The notes under the pieces are model-generated. The model was given only the letters and a program-made list of their open reading frames with translations. It did no database searches and was not told where the DNA came from. A stretch of DNA of 64,000 bases, from contig NZ_BPTV01000001.1 of the NCBI RefSeq assembly GCF_019973375.1, positions 1,714,468 through 1,778,467 of the forward strand, given 5' to 3'. This DNA comes from Prevotella lacticifex (GTDB lineage Bacteria; Bacteroidota; Bacteroidia; Bacteroidales; Bacteroidaceae). Positions 8,991 to 16,621 of the stretch are shown here, piece by piece. Made by a program: the position numbers and the translations under genes. The stretch's first letter is position 1, and each line of letters begins with the position of its first letter.

Positions 8991-9188
8991 GATATTATGT
9001 CCTTATTCCGCTGAAGATACCTTCGTGAGCCATTAAAGATACCTTCGTGAGCCATTGAAGATATATTCGTGAGCCATTGAAGATATATTCGTAGGCCGTT
9101 GAAGATATATTCGTGAGCCGTTGAAGATATGTTCGTAGGCCGTTGAAGATATGTTCGCTGACAGCAGAGATATGTATTGAGGAATCGA
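8991..9188. repeat. 22-bp tandem array R3
   Basis: Six near-identical 22-base units start at 9013, 9035, 9057, 9079, 9101 and 9123. Each begins GAAGATAtaTTCGT and ends GCCATT or GCCGTT, with degenerate units on both sides (8991 and 9145). Variation is concentrated in a few positions. The period equals that of the R1 elements, but the core sequence differs. Confidence 0.9.
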
Positions 9189-9219
9189 GAACAATCTGCA
9201 TTGGACGCTGGATGCAAGA

Positions 9220-9435
9220 ATGAGCCAAGACAGCACAAAGAGAAAAGAAACCAAGTCTGCTAAAAACTTGGACTCTATCCAGAAACTAGTTTATATCATT
9301 TACACCATAGCCTCCAAAAAGCACCTGCCAGAGGCAATCAGAAAGAAGAAAGAACTCTTGAAAGTCAAGTTCTCTGCCATTGCATCTTACGCCAAGAACA
9401 GCTTGGCCTATGCTATTTCTCTTCTTAGTCTGTAG
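9220..9435 (+). CDS. Short Lys-rich open frame, possible gene remnant
   Basis: A 71-residue frame starting MSQDSTKRKE, basic in its first half, with helical segments QKLVYIIYTIA and AYAISLLSL at the end. It has no promoter of its own that I can see, sits between oppositely oriented R2 repeats, and its stop lies 12 bases before the direct R2 copy. It may be the tail of a decayed mobile-element gene. No family is recognised and it may not be expressed. Confidence 0.3.
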   Translation: MSQDSTKRKETKSAKNLDSIQKLVYIIYTIASKKHLPEAIRKKKELLKVKFSAIASYAKNSLAYAISLLSL

Positions 9436-9447
9436 ATGTCGTTAATT

Positions 9448-9607
9448 TTGAGGGATATATAATAACTCCTAAGCTACATCCGGTTTGGGTAGGGGATGCT
9501 TTATCCATTGGCTATCAGACCTTTATCGTAAATAGCATCTATGCGGAGAAACGGGAGCTGAGCAATAATCATGCCATGTCAGTCAAAATTTAAATGAAAG
9601 AACCGTA
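9448..9607 (+). repeat. Repeat family R2, copy 1
   Basis: About 160 bases beginning TTGAGGGATATATAATAAC, with CTAAGCTACATCCGG and GGGTAGGGGATGCTTTA, an ACTATCAGA-like stretch, and ending TTTAAATGAAAGAACCGTA. The copy at 13732-13890 matches along the whole length; that at 59433-59587 is more distant. Confidence 0.85.
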
Positions 9608-9645
9608 CCCTTTTTTGCTGATTTTTATACTGAAATACCTTTTTA

Positions 9646-9659
9646 ATGATAATTATCAT
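9646..9659. promoter_or_regulatory. 14-bp AT-rich palindrome upstream of the amylase
   Basis: ATGATAATTATCAT is a perfect palindrome about 100 bases before the amylase -7 box. It resembles Fur-type or other dimeric regulator sites in form only; nothing else supports a specific regulator. Confidence 0.35.
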
Positions 9660-9683
9660 GACAATAGCAAGGGATTTTAACAG

Positions 9684-9695
9684 GCAAACGTTTGC
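9684..9695. promoter_or_regulatory. LacI-family operator-like palindrome
   Basis: GCAAACGTTTGC is a perfect palindrome with the central CG typical of LacI-family operators (compare PurR and CcpA sites). It lies about 57 bases upstream of the amylase -7 box and 113 bases before its start codon, a place that suits control by a sugar-responsive LacI-type regulator. No such regulator gene is in the window. Confidence 0.55.
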
Positions 9696-9751
9696 ATTAA
9701 GAAAATAGAAAAATTTGCAATTATTGACCTATATCAGTTTTCTTTTCATCG

Positions 9752-9759
9752 TAACTTTG
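9752..9759 (+). promoter_or_regulatory. -7 box of the amylase gene
   Basis: TAACTTTG matches TAnnTTTG and lies 49 bases before the ATG at 9808. No good TTTG is seen at 19-21 bases upstream, which fits a promoter that needs an activator. Confidence 0.5.
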
Positions 9760-9807
9760 CGAACAGTATTCAATAACAACAACTTAACTAACTCAACATT
9801 CATTCTT

Positions 9808-12800
9808 ATGAAGCAAACTTTTCACGCTCTTTTACTGACTCTGTTGGCATGGCTCACATCGCTGAACGTGAGTGCCGACAACGGCAACTTCAGTCAGAAC
9901 CGCACTGACTTCCGCGACGAGAGTATCTATTTCGTCATCACCACCCGCTTCTTCGACGGCGACGAAGGCAACAACGTACTATGCTGGGACAACCAGGCCG
10001 CGCAGATTTCCACCAAGGACCCGTGCTGGCGCGGTGACTTCCGGGGCCTCATCAACAAGCTCGACTATATAAAGGCGTTGGGCTTCACCGCAATCTGGAT
10101 AACCCCCGTGGTGCAGAATGCCTCCGGCTACGACTACCACGGCTATCACGCCTCCGACTTCTCGAAGGTCGACTGCCGCTACCAGGGCGTCACCGGTGAG
10201 GATGCCAACAAGACAGGCAATCAAATGTTTGAGGAGCTCATCAAGGCGGCACACGCCAAGGGCATAAAGATTATCCTCGACATCGTGCTCAACCACACCG
10301 GCAACTTCGGTGAGGCAAAGCTCATGCATGAGTTCACAAGAGACGAGGACATCAGAAACCAGGCCTCCATCAACGACTGCATGCTCCCCGACTACAACGT
10401 GCTTCCCTCCGACTATCTCGGCATGGCCGGTAGTGCACAGTACCAGTCACGGCTGGCACTGATGAAGAATACCGACGGGCAGAACCACGACAAAAACAAC
10501 TATTGGCACCACGTGGCAACCGCATGGAACTGGGATGAGCCCACACGGTGGTGGGGACAGATAGCAGGCGACTGCGTGGACCTCAACACCGAAAACCCAG
10601 CTGTCGACGAATACCTTATCGAGTGCTATGAGAAGTTCATCGAGATGGGTGTCGACGGCTTCCGTATCGACACTTCCGGGCATATTGCTCCGCTGACTTT
10701 CAACACCGCCTTCATCCCACGTTTCAAGGAACTCGGTGAGAAATACGCATCGAAAAGACTTCTGGCAGGTCAGACCAAGCCATCACCTTTCTATATGTAC
10801 GGTGAGGTCTGCGCTCGTTACAGTGGTGTGACATACCGTGATCAGCCCATACTCTCACCTTATTACTACACATGGAAGTCCAGCTCCACACTCGAAGACG
10901 AGTGGAAGAAGTATGACGCCTCATGGTGGGCAAGCCAGACAGTGAAGGAGGGTGCAGCCCCACTGGGCAACATGGTTACTTGCACTAATGATGACGCATC
11001 GAAGGGCACGAGCAACAACGCATGGCTCGTCAACGGTGCCTACCACACTCCTGACTACTCGCAGTCGTCAGGATTCAACGTAATCGACTTCCCTGTCCAC
11101 TACAACTTCTCTAACGTTGGCTCTGTATGGGGAATGACCGACGAGGACAATAAGTACAACGATGCCACATGGAATGTCGTTTATGTCGACTCCCACGACT
11201 ACGGTCCACAGCCCAACGACGGCATCCGTTTCTCAGGCAGCACGGAGCAGTGGGCCGAGAACCTCACATGGATGTTCCTCTTCCGCGGTATACCATGTCT
11301 TTACTACGGCTCTGAGGTACAGTTCCAGGCAGGAAAGAAAATCGACAATGGTCCTAACGGTCCTCTCTCCGACACCGGTCGTGCTTACTTCGGACAGAAC
11401 ATAGAGGGCGACGTCAGCGCCAGCGACTTCGGACAGTTCACCGCCTCAGGACAAGTCGAGAAGACCCTGAACCATCCTTTGGCAAAACATCTGGAGCGTC
11501 TGAACCGCATCCGCCAGGCTGTGCCGGCACTGCGCAAGGGACAGTACGCCAAACAGTCCAGCACCTCAGGATGGGCTTGGTCAAAGGCATATAACGCCAA
11601 CGGCGAGAACAGCTACGTCTGTGTGGCCCAGCAGGCTGGCACAGCGACGTTCTCAAACATCCCCAACGGCACATATTCCGACTGCGTGACGGGCGACACT
11701 AAGACCGTTACCAATGGTACGCTCACCGTCTCCTGCCCTACCAACCAGGGCAACGCACGTGTCTACGTTCTCAACGGCCCCGGAAAGATTGGCGAGGACG
11801 GTCCGTTCCTCTACACCTCTACCGCCGGTTCTGCCGACAACAGCGGACTCGCCACTGATGGAGGTGCAGAGAAGTGGATTGGCCCGGAGGATGCAGTAGG
11901 CTCGGCAGGTCTTAGTTTCTCACCGGCAGGCACATCGTTCACCAGCGAGAGCCTCACCGTCAACGTCTCACTCGTCAACTGCACCAGCGCATGGTACAGC
12001 ATCAACGGCGGAGAGAAGGTCAACGTTACCGGCAACACGTCGTTCACCATCGGCAAGGGCGACGACACCGGCACCACATACACCGTTACCTGGGGTGCCA
12101 CTCCTAAGGATGGCTCTGCGGAGAAGACGGGAAGCCAGACCTATAAGAAGGTCGGCGTGTACACTCCTTCCGTCACCGCCGACGAGAAGAGCGTGTTCTA
12201 TGAGACCGACGCCTCCTCCGTTGCCATCTGGGTATGGAACGACAAGGCCAACTTCACCGGTGGTGCTTGGGACAAGAAGCCTAACATGGAATATATGGGA
12301 GTGAATGCCAGCGGAAAGAAGATTTACAAATGGACGTACGACGGTTCCGAGTCGTCGATGCCATCAAAGGTCATCTTCATCCCGGCAGGCGGCAGTCAGA
12401 GTGCCGACCTGGAATACAAGAACCACGGATACTATGTAGACGGTACTTGGGACCACGAGGTGTCAGCAAATCCAGACGCTATCAGCGTGGCTCTCTCTGA
12501 AGGCTCCACATCATTCAAGGACAACATTTCCGTCACTGCCACGGTGAAGAACGCCACGGGAGTGTACACCACCGACGGCACGGAGCCTACAGCAAACAGC
12601 AACACGTTTGCCGATACTAAGACGTTCACCTTCACCGAGACCACGACACTGAAGGTCGGAGCCCTCAAAGACGGTAAGGTGTCGAACGTGAAGACCGCCA
12701 CCTACACAAAATCCGACAACCAGAAAATCCACGCTTACTTCGTGAACAACTGTGGATGGAGCGACATCCACGCCTGGGTATGGACCGACAAGAACAGTTA

Positions 12801-13164
12801 CAACACCGTCGCATGGCCTGGCGACAAGGCCACGAAGCTGGACGTGAAGTCTTCTGACGGCTATGACATCTGGGAGTGGATATACACCGGTACCCTCACC
12901 GACATGCCGGCGAACATCATCTGGAACAACAACGGCAATGGCGACAACCAGACGTCTACATTCGCCTTCACCAACGGAGGCTACTACACCAAGACGGGCA
13001 TAGCCACTGGCCTCAGCAACGTAACGTCATCGGCCACGGGAGTGCTGACCGTCTACGACCTCAACGGCCGTGTCGCCGCTCGTGTGGGCAGTCTTGAAGC
13101 CGCGTCATTCATCCTGAAGTCGGGTGTTTACATCATCAACGGCAAAAAATATATCATAAGATAA
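9808..13164 (+). CDS. Secreted multidomain GH13 alpha-amylase
   Basis: An 1118-residue starch-degrading enzyme. A signal peptide (1 to about 22, ending NVSA) leads into a GH13 catalytic barrel with DIVLNHTGN, GFRIDTS (nucleophile Asp288), YGEV (acid/base Glu333) and VDSHD (Asp464). After about residue 700 come beta-sandwich modules: two chitobiase-C-like repeats, each followed by a starch-binding (CBM26-like) module with paired Trp (IWVWNDK; AWVWTDK). The last 50 residues (VYDLNGR to GVYIINGKK) look like a type IX secretion sorting tail. The ATG at 9808 is chosen because a signal peptide starts there. A LacI-type site lies upstream and a strong hairpin follows. Confidence 0.92.
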   Translation: MKQTFHALLLTLLAWLTSLNVSADNGNFSQNRTDFRDESIYFVITTRFFDGDEGNNVLCWDNQAAQISTKDPCWRGDFRGLINKLDYIKALGFTAIWITPVVQNASGYDYHGYHASDFSKVDCRYQGVTGEDANKTGNQMFEELIKAAHAKGIKIILDIVLNHTGNFGEAKLMHEFTRDEDIRNQASINDCMLPDYNVLPSDYLGMAGSAQYQSRLALMKNTDGQNHDKNNYWHHVATAWNWDEPTRWWGQIAGDCVDLNTENPAVDEYLIECYEKFIEMGVDGFRIDTSGHIAPLTFNTAFIPRFKELGEKYASKRLLAGQTKPSPFYMYGEVCARYSGVTYRDQPILSPYYYTWKSSSTLEDEWKKYDASWWASQTVKEGAAPLGNMVTCTNDDASKGTSNNAWLVNGAYHTPDYSQSSGFNVIDFPVHYNFSNVGSVWGMTDEDNKYNDATWNVVYVDSHDYGPQPNDGIRFSGSTEQWAENLTWMFLFRGIPCLYYGSEVQFQAGKKIDNGPNGPLSDTGRAYFGQNIEGDVSASDFGQFTASGQVEKTLNHPLAKHLERLNRIRQAVPALRKGQYAKQSSTSGWAWSKAYNANGENSYVCVAQQAGTATFSNIPNGTYSDCVTGDTKTVTNGTLTVSCPTNQGNARVYVLNGPGKIGEDGPFLYTSTAGSADNSGLATDGGAEKWIGPEDAVGSAGLSFSPAGTSFTSESLTVNVSLVNCTSAWYSINGGEKVNVTGNTSFTIGKGDDTGTTYTVTWGATPKDGSAEKTGSQTYKKVGVYTPSVTADEKSVFYETDASSVAIWVWNDKANFTGGAWDKKPNMEYMGVNASGKKIYKWTYDGSESSMPSKVIFIPAGGSQSADLEYKNHGYYVDGTWDHEVSANPDAISVALSEGSTSFKDNISVTATVKNATGVYTTDGTEPTANSNTFADTKTFTFTETTTLKVGALKDGKVSNVKTATYTKSDNQKIHAYFVNNCGWSDIHAWVWTDKNSYNTVAWPGDKATKLDVKSSDGYDIWEWIYTGTLTDMPANIIWNNNGNGDNQTSTFAFTNGGYYTKTGIATGLSNVTSSATGVLTVYDLNGRVAARVGSLEAASFILKSGVYIINGKKYIIR

Positions 13165-13177
13165 GACATTAAAAAAT

Positions 13178-13217
13178 GGCGGCGGCACCTTGCATCGGTA
13201 CCGCCGCTCTTTTTTTT
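13178..13217. terminator. Terminator after the amylase gene
   Basis: GCGGCGGCACC pairs with GGTACCGCCGC (one mismatch) across a 7-base loop and is followed by eight or more T. A stretch of A precedes it, so it can also serve the truncated greA on the other strand. Confidence 0.85.
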
Positions 13218-13222
13218 GTATT

Positions 13223-13618
13223 TTATCGACTGATGTTTACTATCTTTAGCTTTATAAGTCCCACGGGGACATGAACCTCCACGACCTCGCCTTTCTTTCT
13301 GTTCAACAATGCCTTGGCGATAGGCGACTTTACGGAAATCTTCCTTTCCCTGGTGTTTGCCTCATGCGGACTCACAATAGTGTAAGTCATGGTCTTGTTG
13401 TTGGCAACATTCAGGAGTTCCACCTTCGTAAGCGACTGCACCGTATCGGTCTCCATCTGTGAAGCTGGCATAACGCGCGCGTTCGACAGTATTTTCTGAA
13501 GGAAATGTATACGCCATAGTATTTGTCCATGTTCGCGCTTGGCGGCATGGTACTCAAAGTTCTCGCTGAGGTCGCCTTTGTCGCGCGCCTCGGAGATAGC
13601 CTGGATGGCTTTCGGCAG
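13223..13618 (-). pseudogene. greA: greA transcript-cleavage factor, 5' end lost
   Basis: The frame read from 13618 gives LPKAIQAISEARDKGDLSEN, then FEYHAAKRE, then the GreA C-terminal domain (YTIVSPHEA, SPIAKALLNRKKGEVVEV). About the first 25-30 residues of the coiled coil, including the start, are missing. Directly upstream of the Leu codon is an in-frame TAA (13619-13621) and unrelated sequence leading to an R2 copy. A new start at Met 13471 would give only the C-terminal domain (82 residues), which lacks the coiled coil that reaches into RNA polymerase. The gene therefore cannot make a normal GreA. The sharp homology break suggests a rearrangement or insertion. A second, intact greA elsewhere is expected. 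Confidence 0.8.
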
Positions 13619-13731
13619 TTACACTAAAAAGGTACAAAATAATTCGCTAACAACCAAATAATTACGCACTTTTATCATCTCGGATGCAACTTTTTCTTCC
13701 CTATAAGGGATTAATAGCTTGGCGGTTGATT

Positions 13732-13890
13732 TTGAGGGATATATAATAACTTCTGAGCTACATCCGGCTTGGGTAGGGGATGCTTTACCCTTGACTATCA
13801 GATTTTTACCGCAATAAGCGATTCTGCGATAAAGCGGAGACAGAACGACAATCATGCCATGTCAGTCAAAATTTAAATGAAAGAACCGTA
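13732..13890 (+). repeat. Repeat family R2, copy 2
   Basis: It matches the 9448-9607 copy from TTGAGGGATATATAATAAC to AATTTAAATGAAAGAACCGTA with scattered changes. It lies between the broken 5' end of greA and the rplU promoter. Confidence 0.85.
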
Positions 13891-13920
13891 TGTTAAAGCG
13901 ATAAAAATTCGGATTATTAT

Positions 13921-13951
13921 TTTGTCGTTACCATATAAATTAGTACCTTTG
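13921..13951 (+). promoter_or_regulatory. Promoter of rplU-rpmA
   Basis: TTTG at 13921-13924, 19 bases, then TACCTTTG at 13944-13951: a complete Bacteroidota-type promoter. Confidence 0.8.
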
Positions 13952-13956
13952 CATCC

Positions 13957-14038
13957 GATTTATGCCGTTTAGGCTGGTAAAAGTGCAGGTGATGCTCCTG
14001 ACGCCTGGCGGTGAAACCCGTTTTACAATAAATAAATA
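13957..14038 (+). promoter_or_regulatory. Structured 5' leader of rplU
   Basis: The leader of about 80 bases can fold with a closing stem GTAAAA (13977-13982) to TTTTAC (14021-14026). Inside are short CAGG/CCTG pairings. Ribosomal protein operons often carry such leaders for feedback by the encoded protein; that role here is inference. Confidence 0.4.
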
Positions 14039-14356
14039 ATGTACGCAATTGTAGAAATTAACGGTCAACAGTTTAAGGTTGAAGAGGGCAAGAAGCTCTT
14101 TGTCAACCATATCAAGGATGCCGAGGAAGGCAAGACTGTTGAGTTTGACAAGGTTCTGCTCGTCGACAACGATGGAACCGTAACAGTAGGCGCACCGACT
14201 GTTGATGGTGCGAAAGTAGTAGCTGAGGTCGTAAATCCTCTTGTCAAGGGTGACAAGGTCGTCGTCTTCAAGATGAAGCGCCGTAAGGATTCACGCAAGA
14301 AGAACGGTCACCGTACCCACTTCACTCAGGTAGAGGTAAAATCAATTAACGCTTAA
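14039..14356 (+). CDS. rplU: 50S ribosomal protein L21
   Basis: A 105-residue protein of normal L21 length, beginning [19 protein letters not shown] and carrying the basic [15 protein letters not shown] segment that binds 23S rRNA. It is the first gene of the standard rplU-rpmA pair and has its own promoter and a possibly structured leader. Confidence 0.97.
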   Translation: MYAIVEINGQQFKVEEGKKLFVNHIKDAEEGKTVEFDKVLLVDNDGTVTVGAPTVDGAKVVAEVVNPLVKGDKVVVFKMKRRKDSRKKNGHRTHFTQVEVKSINA

Positions 14357-14358
14357 AA

Positions 14359-14365
14359 AAGGAGG
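14359..14365 (+). promoter_or_regulatory. Strong ribosome binding site of rpmA
   Basis: AAGGAGG lies eight bases before the rpmA ATG. A full Shine-Dalgarno match is unusual in this window, where most starts lack one. Confidence 0.6.
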
Positions 14366-14372
14366 ACACGAA

Positions 14373-14660
14373 ATGGCACATAAGAAAGGTCAGACAAGTT
14401 CACGCAACGGTCGTGAGTCAGCTTCAAAGCGTTTAGGTGTGAAGATCTGGGGCGGTCAGAAGATTTCCGCAGGCAACATTATCGTCCGTCAGCGCGGTAA
14501 CAAGCACTTCGCAGGCGAGAATGTGGCTCAGGGCAAGGACGACACTCTGTACGCTCTTACCGACGGTATCGTTTACTTCCACAAGGGTAAGTTCAACAAG
14601 AGCAAGGTCTCTGTGCTTTCTCCTGAGGATTACGCCGCAAAGACAACGCCTGAGGCTTAA
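14373..14660 (+). CDS. rpmA: 50S ribosomal protein L27
   Basis: A 95-residue L27 beginning [16 protein letters not shown], with the flexible N-terminus that reaches the peptidyl-transferase centre, and [13 protein letters not shown] typical of the family. It follows rplU after 16 bases and is read from an unusually strong ribosome binding site. A hairpin follows. Confidence 0.97.
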   Translation: MAHKKGQTSSRNGRESASKRLGVKIWGGQKISAGNIIVRQRGNKHFAGENVAQGKDDTLYALTDGIVYFHKGKFNKSKVSVLSPEDYAAKTTPEA

Positions 14661-14692
14661 CAACAAAAACAACTATTCCAAACAAACATAGG

Positions 14693-14720
14693 AGCCTGTT
14701 CCCTGCCAAGGGAGCAGGCT
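14693..14720 (+). terminator. Terminator hairpin after rpmA
   Basis: AGCCTGTTCCC pairs with GGGAGCAGGCT (one G-T pair) across a short loop. The T-run after it is weak. Confidence 0.6.
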
Positions 14721-14835
14721 TCCTGCATATAGGCCCATTTGCCATCAATCAATGGTGGGTATTTATTGATTTAAGACAAATATTCAATTAAAATCAGAGT
14801 TTTATAAGAATAATCATTAAAAAAGTAATAGATTA

Positions 14836-14867
14836 TTTGGCAGTTTCATATTAATTGTTTAATTTTG
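14836..14867 (+). promoter_or_regulatory. Promoter of the leu operon leader
   Basis: TTTG at 14836-14839, 20 bases, then TAATTTTG at 14860-14867. The predicted transcript start near 14874 lies about 22 bases before the leader-peptide ATG and 200 before leuA. Confidence 0.75.
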
Positions 14868-14895
14868 TGCCCGTAAATAAAAGAAATTAAAGTAA

Positions 14896-14976
14896 ATGTA
14901 TAATCTGACGAACTTGCATATTATTATTAGCATCCGACTTCATAGAGTAGGCGGAAGTGATAGGGTATGCATTTAA
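14896..14976 (+). CDS. Leader peptide of the leu/cim operon
   Basis: A 26-codon frame, too short for routine ORF calling: M-Y-N-L-T-N-L-H-I-I-I-S-I-R-L-H-R-V-G-G-S-D-R-V-C-I. It has five Ile codons, three consecutive (codons 9-11) plus codon 13, three Leu and two Val. The antiterminator arm GCGGAAGTGA (14951-14960) lies inside codons 19-22. A ribosome stalled at codons 9-13 would leave that arm free; one moving on to the stop codon would cover it. This is the arrangement of amino-acid attenuators. The operon it precedes makes leucine and, through citramalate, the precursor of isoleucine, which fits the codon content. Confidence 0.75.
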   Translation: MYNLTNLHIIISIRLHRVGGSDRVCI

Positions 14977-15033
14977 TCTAACGTATAAGATATATGAAGC
15001 CTTTCTCACTTCCGCAGTGTGAAAGGCTTTTTT
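14951..15033 (+). promoter_or_regulatory. Transcription attenuator of the leu operon
   Basis: Two exclusive folds are visible. Terminator: AAGCCTTTC (14997-15005) pairs with GAAAGGCTT (15021-15029), extended by CAC/GTG, followed by a T-run to 15033. Antiterminator: GCGGAAGTGA (14951-14960) pairs perfectly over 10 bp with TCACTTCCGC (15006-15015), which is part of the terminator stem and loop, and so prevents the terminator. The antiterminator arm lies within the leader-peptide coding region. Confidence 0.8.
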
Positions 15034-15074
15034 AATATCCATCGACAAGATTAATCAGTTAAAAGATATAGTAT

Positions 15075-16574
15075 ATGAGTGAGAGACTTTACATTTTCGA
15101 CACGACACTCCGCGACGGCGAACAGGTACCAGGCTGTCAGCTGAATACTGTGGAGAAGATTCAGGTTGCAAAACAGCTTGAACAGTTGGGTGTAGACGTG
15201 ATTGAGGCTGGATTCCCAATATCGAGTCCGGGCGACTTTAACTCGGTTGTTGAAATCAGCAAGGCAGTGACATGGCCAACTATTTGTGCACTGACACGTG
15301 CCAAAGAAAAAGATATTGACGTAGCCTTCGAGAGTCTGAAATATGCCAAGCGCAAGCGCATACACACAGGTCTGGGCACAAGCGACAGCCACATAAAGTA
15401 CAAGTTCAACTCAAACCGCAACGAGATTCTCGATTGGGCTGTGTCAGCAGTCAAATACGCCAAGAAGTATGTGGAAGATGTGGAGTTCTACGCCGAGGAT
15501 GCCGGACGTACTGATAACGAATATCTTGCACGAGTCATCGAGGCTGTTATTAAAGCAGGTGCCACCGTAGTAAATATCCCTGACACAACAGGATACTGCC
15601 TTCCTCAGGATTACGGCAACAAGATTAAATATCTCATGGAGCATGTCGACGGAATAGAGAAGGCCCAAATTTCCACTCACTGCCATAACGACTTAGGTAT
15701 GGCAACAGCAAACACATTCGAAGGAATAATCAATGGTGCACGCCAAGTTGAGGTAACCATCAACGGTATTGGCGAGCGTGCCGGCAACACTGCCCTTGAA
15801 GAGATTGCCATGATCCTCAAATGTCATAAATATCTCGGCATTGACACAAACATCAACACTACAAAGATTTATCAGACATCGCGTATGGTGTCGTCGCTGA
15901 TGAATATGCCGGTACAGCCAAACAAGGCCATTGTGGGTCGAAATGCATTTGCACATTCGTCAGGCATACATCAGGATGGTGTTCTGAAGAATGTCCAAAC
16001 GTATGAGATTATGGATCCTAAGGATGTAGGAATCGACGACAATTCTATTGTTCTCACAGCTCGTTCCGGCCGTGCAGCATTGAAATACCGGCTCGAGATC
16101 AACGGCGTTGAGATTAAGGATGAGGATAAGCTCGACAAAATTTACCAGAAATTCCTTGTCTTTGCCGACAAAAAGAAGGAGGTTACCGATGATGACATTC
16201 TCATGCTCGCAGGAGCCGATACTGCTTCCGACCACGCTGTCAGTCTCGATTACCTCCAAGTCACTACCGGCAAGGGCGTTCGCAGCGTAGCATCTGTAGG
16301 CCTCGATATTGCCGGACAGAAGTTTGAGGACACTGCTTCGGGCAATGGTCCAGTCGATGCGGCTATAAAAGCGCTCAAGAAGATTATCACTAAGCAGATG
16401 ACTCTCAAGGAGTTCACAATTCAGGCTATAGATAAGGGGTCTGACGATGTCGGTAAAGTGCACATGCAAGTTGAGTATAATGGCCACGTCTACTACGGCT
16501 TTGGTGCCGACACCGACATCGTGACAGCCTCTGTGGAGGCCTATATCGACTGTATAAATAAATTCAGGAACTAA
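15075..16574 (+). CDS. leuA: 2-isopropylmalate synthase
   Basis: It condenses 2-oxoisovalerate with acetyl-CoA, the first step of leucine synthesis. The 499-residue protein has the HMGL-like barrel ([38 protein letters not shown]) and a C-terminal LeuA allosteric domain ([18 protein letters not shown] region on), where leucine feedback acts in the family. It is the first structural gene of leuA-leuC-leuD-cimA-leuB, behind the attenuator. Confidence 0.95.
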   Translation: MSERLYIFDTTLRDGEQVPGCQLNTVEKIQVAKQLEQLGVDVIEAGFPISSPGDFNSVVEISKAVTWPTICALTRAKEKDIDVAFESLKYAKRKRIHTGLGTSDSHIKYKFNSNRNEILDWAVSAVKYAKKYVEDVEFYAEDAGRTDNEYLARVIEAVIKAGATVVNIPDTTGYCLPQDYGNKIKYLMEHVDGIEKAQISTHCHNDLGMATANTFEGIINGARQVEVTINGIGERAGNTALEEIAMILKCHKYLGIDTNINTTKIYQTSRMVSSLMNMPVQPNKAIVGRNAFAHSSGIHQDGVLKNVQTYEIMDPKDVGIDDNSIVLTARSGRAALKYRLEINGVEIKDEDKLDKIYQKFLVFADKKKEVTDDDILMLAGADTASDHAVSLDYLQVTTGKGVRSVASVGLDIAGQKFEDTASGNGPVDAAIKALKKIITKQMTLKEFTIQAIDKGSDDVGKVHMQVEYNGHVYYGFGADTDIVTASVEAYIDCINKFRN

Positions 16575-16621
16575 CAATAAAATTTCCTTTATAGGGAAAG
16601 AAACAATATAAGAAAAAGAAT

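Larger units (their letters stand above)
8744..9807. other. Repeat-rich 1-kb intergenic region
   Basis: This gap between two secreted carbohydrate-active genes holds, in order, an inverted partial copy of repeat R2 (8771-8870), a 22-bp tandem array (8991-9188), a short Lys-rich open frame (9220-9435), a direct R2 copy (9448-9607), a 14-bp palindrome, a LacI-type operator and the -7 box of the amylase. The two R2 copies face each other in opposite orientation and bracket the array and the open frame. Confidence 0.7.
13165..14038. other. Region between amylase and rplU
   Basis: It holds the amylase terminator, a 5'-truncated greA on the minus strand, about 110 bases of AT-rich sequence without a recognised gene (13619-13731), an R2 copy (13732-13890) and the rplU promoter and leader. 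Confidence 0.7.
14661..15074. other. Intergenic region with rpmA terminator and leu attenuator
   Basis: It contains the hairpin that ends rplU-rpmA, about 115 bases of AT-rich sequence with no gene, then the leu promoter, leader peptide, antiterminator and terminator described separately. Confidence 0.8.

Noticed and set aside
8978..9254. Three overlapping minus-strand frames over the 22-bp array with YIFNGSRIYLQ-like repeats
   Set aside because: The repeat of 22 bases is not a multiple of three, so all three frames stay open with the same periodic peptide; this is a by-product of the array.
13619..13855. 78-codon minus-strand frame running through R2 copy 2
   Set aside because: It is composed mostly of the repeat, and the other R2 copies do not keep the frame open.
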